Below are positions 8,402 through 10,311 of a stretch of 10,311 nucleotides of DNA, piece by piece. Made by a program: the position numbers and the translations under genes. Under the pieces are notes generated by a model, which saw nothing but the letters and a program-made list of their open reading frames with translations, was not told the origin of the DNA and did no database searches. Positions within the stretch are counted from its first letter, which is position 1, and each line of letters begins with the position of its first letter. This DNA comes from Cudoniella acicularis (Eukaryota > Ascomycota > Leotiomycetes > Helotiales > Helotiaceae), in NCBI GenBank assembly GCA_013054445.1, contig JAAMPI010001813.1, positions 1 through 10,311 of the forward strand, in the 5' to 3' direction.

Positions 8402-10105
8402 ATGTCCACCAAAAGTAACACAATGGCAGCTACCCCCGGTATCCTTTACGTGACAATGCAGCCCAAGCCCGGGCTGCCAGTCTCCCAGTTTCATGACTGG
8501 TACAACAACGAACACGGTCCAACGCGTTTGCGACTACCTTTCATCACAAATGGCTTTCGCTATCGTGCAAGTGACCTCGAAGGAGCTGAGGCTTCAGAGA
8601 CAAAGCCAGAATGGATGGCAGTGTACGATATCACGGACATGGCGGAATTAACCAAGGATGATTACCTGCGATTGCGGGGTCCACCAGTGAAAACACCAAG
8701 AGAGGCAGAGACAATGGCGCAAATTAAGGTTAATCGAAAACTGTACGATTTCGTTGAGAGTCGAGAATCAGAAGAATTCAAGAGGCTGGAAGAAGTAGGA
8801 AATGAGGGGCAAGGAAACGTCATAGTTGCTGTCTTCCTCGACTTACATCCCGGGCCGGACATAAAAAACAAGCTGGATAAATGGTACAGGGAGGAACATA
8901 TCGAAATGCTGTCAAAAGTTCCGGGCTGGCTTCGCACAAGACGTTTTGTGACATCTTCAATCGATACTACAGCTCCAGTCGAATACCTCGCATTGCATGA
9001 GTATGCGTCGAAGAATGGCCTAGAAGGACCCGAATTTAAGGCTGCTACGACAACACCATGGAATAACGAGATCATGAGCAAAGTGGTGAAAGAAAAGCGA
9101 AGACGAGCCTATGATTTATATTATACATTCGGGGCCGCACCCCGATACCTCGCACCTAATCTCTCGAATTGGGCAGCGACAGATCCCACGTCTCCTATAC
9201 TCACAAAAACTTTCTCTACATCCGCAGTTGGCACAGATTTGGGCGCTATAGAGTCTTTCGTTACGACAGAAGACGGCGTCACGCTTCCTTTCCGCCTTGA
9301 CGGCTCCGACGACCCTAACGCACCGCTTATTGTCCTCTGCAACTCCATTCTCGTGTCCTGGGGAATTTGGGACGGTTTCCTAACTTCTTTCTTCTCTTCT
9401 CCCGAGAACAAGAAATACCGAGTTCTCCGCTATCTCAAACGAGGCCGCTCTTCTGCTTGCGGAGAGAAACCCATCACAGTTGATCTGCTAGCATCCGACG
9501 TAATCGCCTTACTCGATGCATTAAGAATCAAAAAGGCAGCAGCAGCCATAGGCGTCAGCCTCGGAGGAGCCACCGCCCTCGACGTCGCGCTAAAATACCC
9601 CGATCGAGTAGCATCTTTCGTCAGCTGCGACACAGGCTCCAAATCACCCGCAGGAAACTCCAAAGCATGGGGTGAACGCATAGCGATTTGCGAAAAAGAA
9701 TCCGCGACTGCTTCAGACTCCGGCGAGCCTATCGTAGGTCAAGAACTAGCAGAAGCAACCGTGCGCCGCTGGTTCGTAAAAGGGAGTTACGATAGCGGCG
9801 AGCTGGAGAAGAAAATTGAGGATGTGAAGCAGATGGTTGCGACGAATAGTCTTGAGGGGTTCAAGAAGAGTGTTAGGGCGCTTTTTGAGTATGATATGAA
9901 GGCTGAGATGAAGGGGAGTAAGGTCAAGGGAATGTTCCTTGCTGGGGGTGGTGATGGTGTGCTTCCGAAGACGATGAAGGAGATGGCTGCTGAGTATGGA
10001 AGTGGGGGTGCGAGGTTTGAGGTTATTGAGAATGCGGGGCATTTGCCTATGGTGGAGAAACCGGGGGAGTTTGCGAAGGTTGTGAGCAGTTTCTTGAGTA
10101 GTTAG
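8402..10105 (+). CDS. Two EthD-like modules fused to a 3-oxoadipate enol-lactonase-like alpha/beta hydrolase
   Basis: A single intronless frame of 567 residues. Residues about 12-118 and 138-240 are two ferredoxin-like alpha+beta modules of the EthD/dimeric-barrel type, each with a W-Y-x-x-E-H signature (33-38 and 161-166). Residues about 275-567 are an alpha/beta hydrolase of the PcaD (enol-lactonase) type. It opens with TTEDGVTLPFRLDG and has nucleophile Ser386 in GVSLGG, acid Asp518 in GGGDGVLP and His547 in NAGHLPMVEKP. The canonical RYDxRGHG is altered to RYLKRGRS. No signal peptide or PTS1 tail is seen, so it is probably cytosolic. Its place after the cyclase suggests it turns 3-carboxymuconolactone into 3-oxoadipate. 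The hydrolase would open the lactone; the EthD modules might decarboxylate or isomerise, or only assemble the protein. The ATG at 8402 has a weak context (TTC before it); the in-frame ATG at 8423 (ACAATGG) is stronger and may be the real start. Confidence 0.88.
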   Translation: MSTKSNTMAATPGILYVTMQPKPGLPVSQFHDWYNNEHGPTRLRLPFITNGFRYRASDLEGAEASETKPEWMAVYDITDMAELTKDDYLRLRGPPVKTPREAETMAQIKVNRKLYDFVESRESEEFKRLEEVGNEGQGNVIVAVFLDLHPGPDIKNKLDKWYREEHIEMLSKVPGWLRTRRFVTSSIDTTAPVEYLALHEYASKNGLEGPEFKAATTTPWNNEIMSKVVKEKRRRAYDLYYTFGAAPRYLAPNLSNWAATDPTSPILTKTFSTSAVGTDLGAIESFVTTEDGVTLPFRLDGSDDPNAPLIVLCNSILVSWGIWDGFLTSFFSSPENKKYRVLRYLKRGRSSACGEKPITVDLLASDVIALLDALRIKKAAAAIGVSLGGATALDVALKYPDRVASFVSCDTGSKSPAGNSKAWGERIAICEKESATASDSGEPIVGQELAEATVRRWFVKGSYDSGELEKKIEDVKQMVATNSLEGFKKSVRALFEYDMKAEMKGSKVKGMFLAGGGDGVLPKTMKEMAAEYGSGGARFEVIENAGHLPMVEKPGEFAKVVSSFLSS

Positions 10106-10311
10106 AGATAGAGAAATTGGAGGGGTTGATGATTAACTTGCCTTGGCTACAGTATCTGGGCTAGCTTTATATTGTACTGTACAAGAATAACATAGATTGG
10201 AAATTTCTCTCTCCTTTTTAGTTTGGCCTGGGCCACCCACTCCCCTCCTGCACCTAGTCAGTTTATTCTCATTTTTCACCTCCCACCTTTCACCTTTAGC
10301 TTTTCACTTCT
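10106..10311. other. 3' flank of the hydrolase gene and pyrimidine-rich tract
   Basis: The first hundred bases are AT-rich and presumably hold the 3' UTR (AAGAATAACA near 10182 is a loose poly(A)-signal-like word). From about 10205 to the edge the plus strand is strongly C/T-rich, with repeated CACCT and CACCTTT words. Such tracts often lie upstream of fungal start codons, so a plus-strand gene may begin just outside the window. No gene is seen within it. Confidence 0.4.

Noticed and set aside
8662..9081. 139-codon minus-strand frame inside the fusion gene
   Set aside because: It is antisense to the two EthD modules, whose repeated W-Y-x-x-E-H motifs establish the plus frame.
1..10311. CRISPR arrays, rRNA, tRNA, complete transposons
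   Set aside because: No spaced direct repeats, tRNA cloverleaf, rRNA-like sequence, transposase or reverse-transcriptase motif was seen on either strand.

Overview
The window looks like nuclear DNA of a filamentous ascomycete (Pezizomycotina). Genes are split by short GT-AG introns (46-125 nt), some with CTAAC- or CTAAT-type branch points. Start codons often have strong Kozak-like contexts, intergenic regions are CT-rich or AT-rich, and no bacterial ribosome-binding sites are visible. A leotiomycete-like source is possible, but that is only an impression.

Layout. Positions 1-492, minus: 5' part of an unrecognised fungal gene running off the left edge. 493-1225: AT-rich spacer with a tandem duplication and a stretch that looks like a decayed repeat. 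1226-4006, minus: five-exon gene for a secreted GH92 alpha-mannosidase. 4007-4938: spacer with candidate carbon-repression sites and a nested palindrome. 4939-5977, minus: three-exon intradiol ring-cleavage dioxygenase. 5978-6802: divergent promoter holding a perfect 4 x 9-bp repeat. 6803-8044, plus: four-exon 3-carboxy-cis,cis-muconate cyclase, a beta-propeller of the Neurospora CMLE type. 8045-8401: short spacer with a GC palindrome. 8402-10105, plus: intronless gene for two EthD-like alpha+beta modules fused to a 3-oxoadipate-enol-lactonase-like alpha/beta hydrolase. 10106-10311: 3' flank and a pyrimidine-rich stretch.

The three right-hand genes form a coherent aromatic-catabolic cluster. 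The dioxygenase would open a dihydroxylated ring. The cyclase would close 3-carboxymuconate to a muconolactone. The fusion protein is a candidate for the remaining decarboxylation/hydrolysis to 3-oxoadipate (beta-ketoadipate), the gateway to central metabolism. Context therefore points to protocatechuate as the dioxygenase substrate, although its family also contains catechol and hydroxyquinol enzymes. The GH92 mannosidase probably acts separately, on mannose glycans outside the cell.

The most interesting items are the EthD-EthD-hydrolase fusion, the clustering of three successive pathway steps around a repeat-bearing divergent promoter, and in-frame alternative splicing options in the mannosidase and cyclase genes. 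All exon boundaries were inferred by eye from splice signals, reading frame and remembered family conservation. No alignment or search was run.
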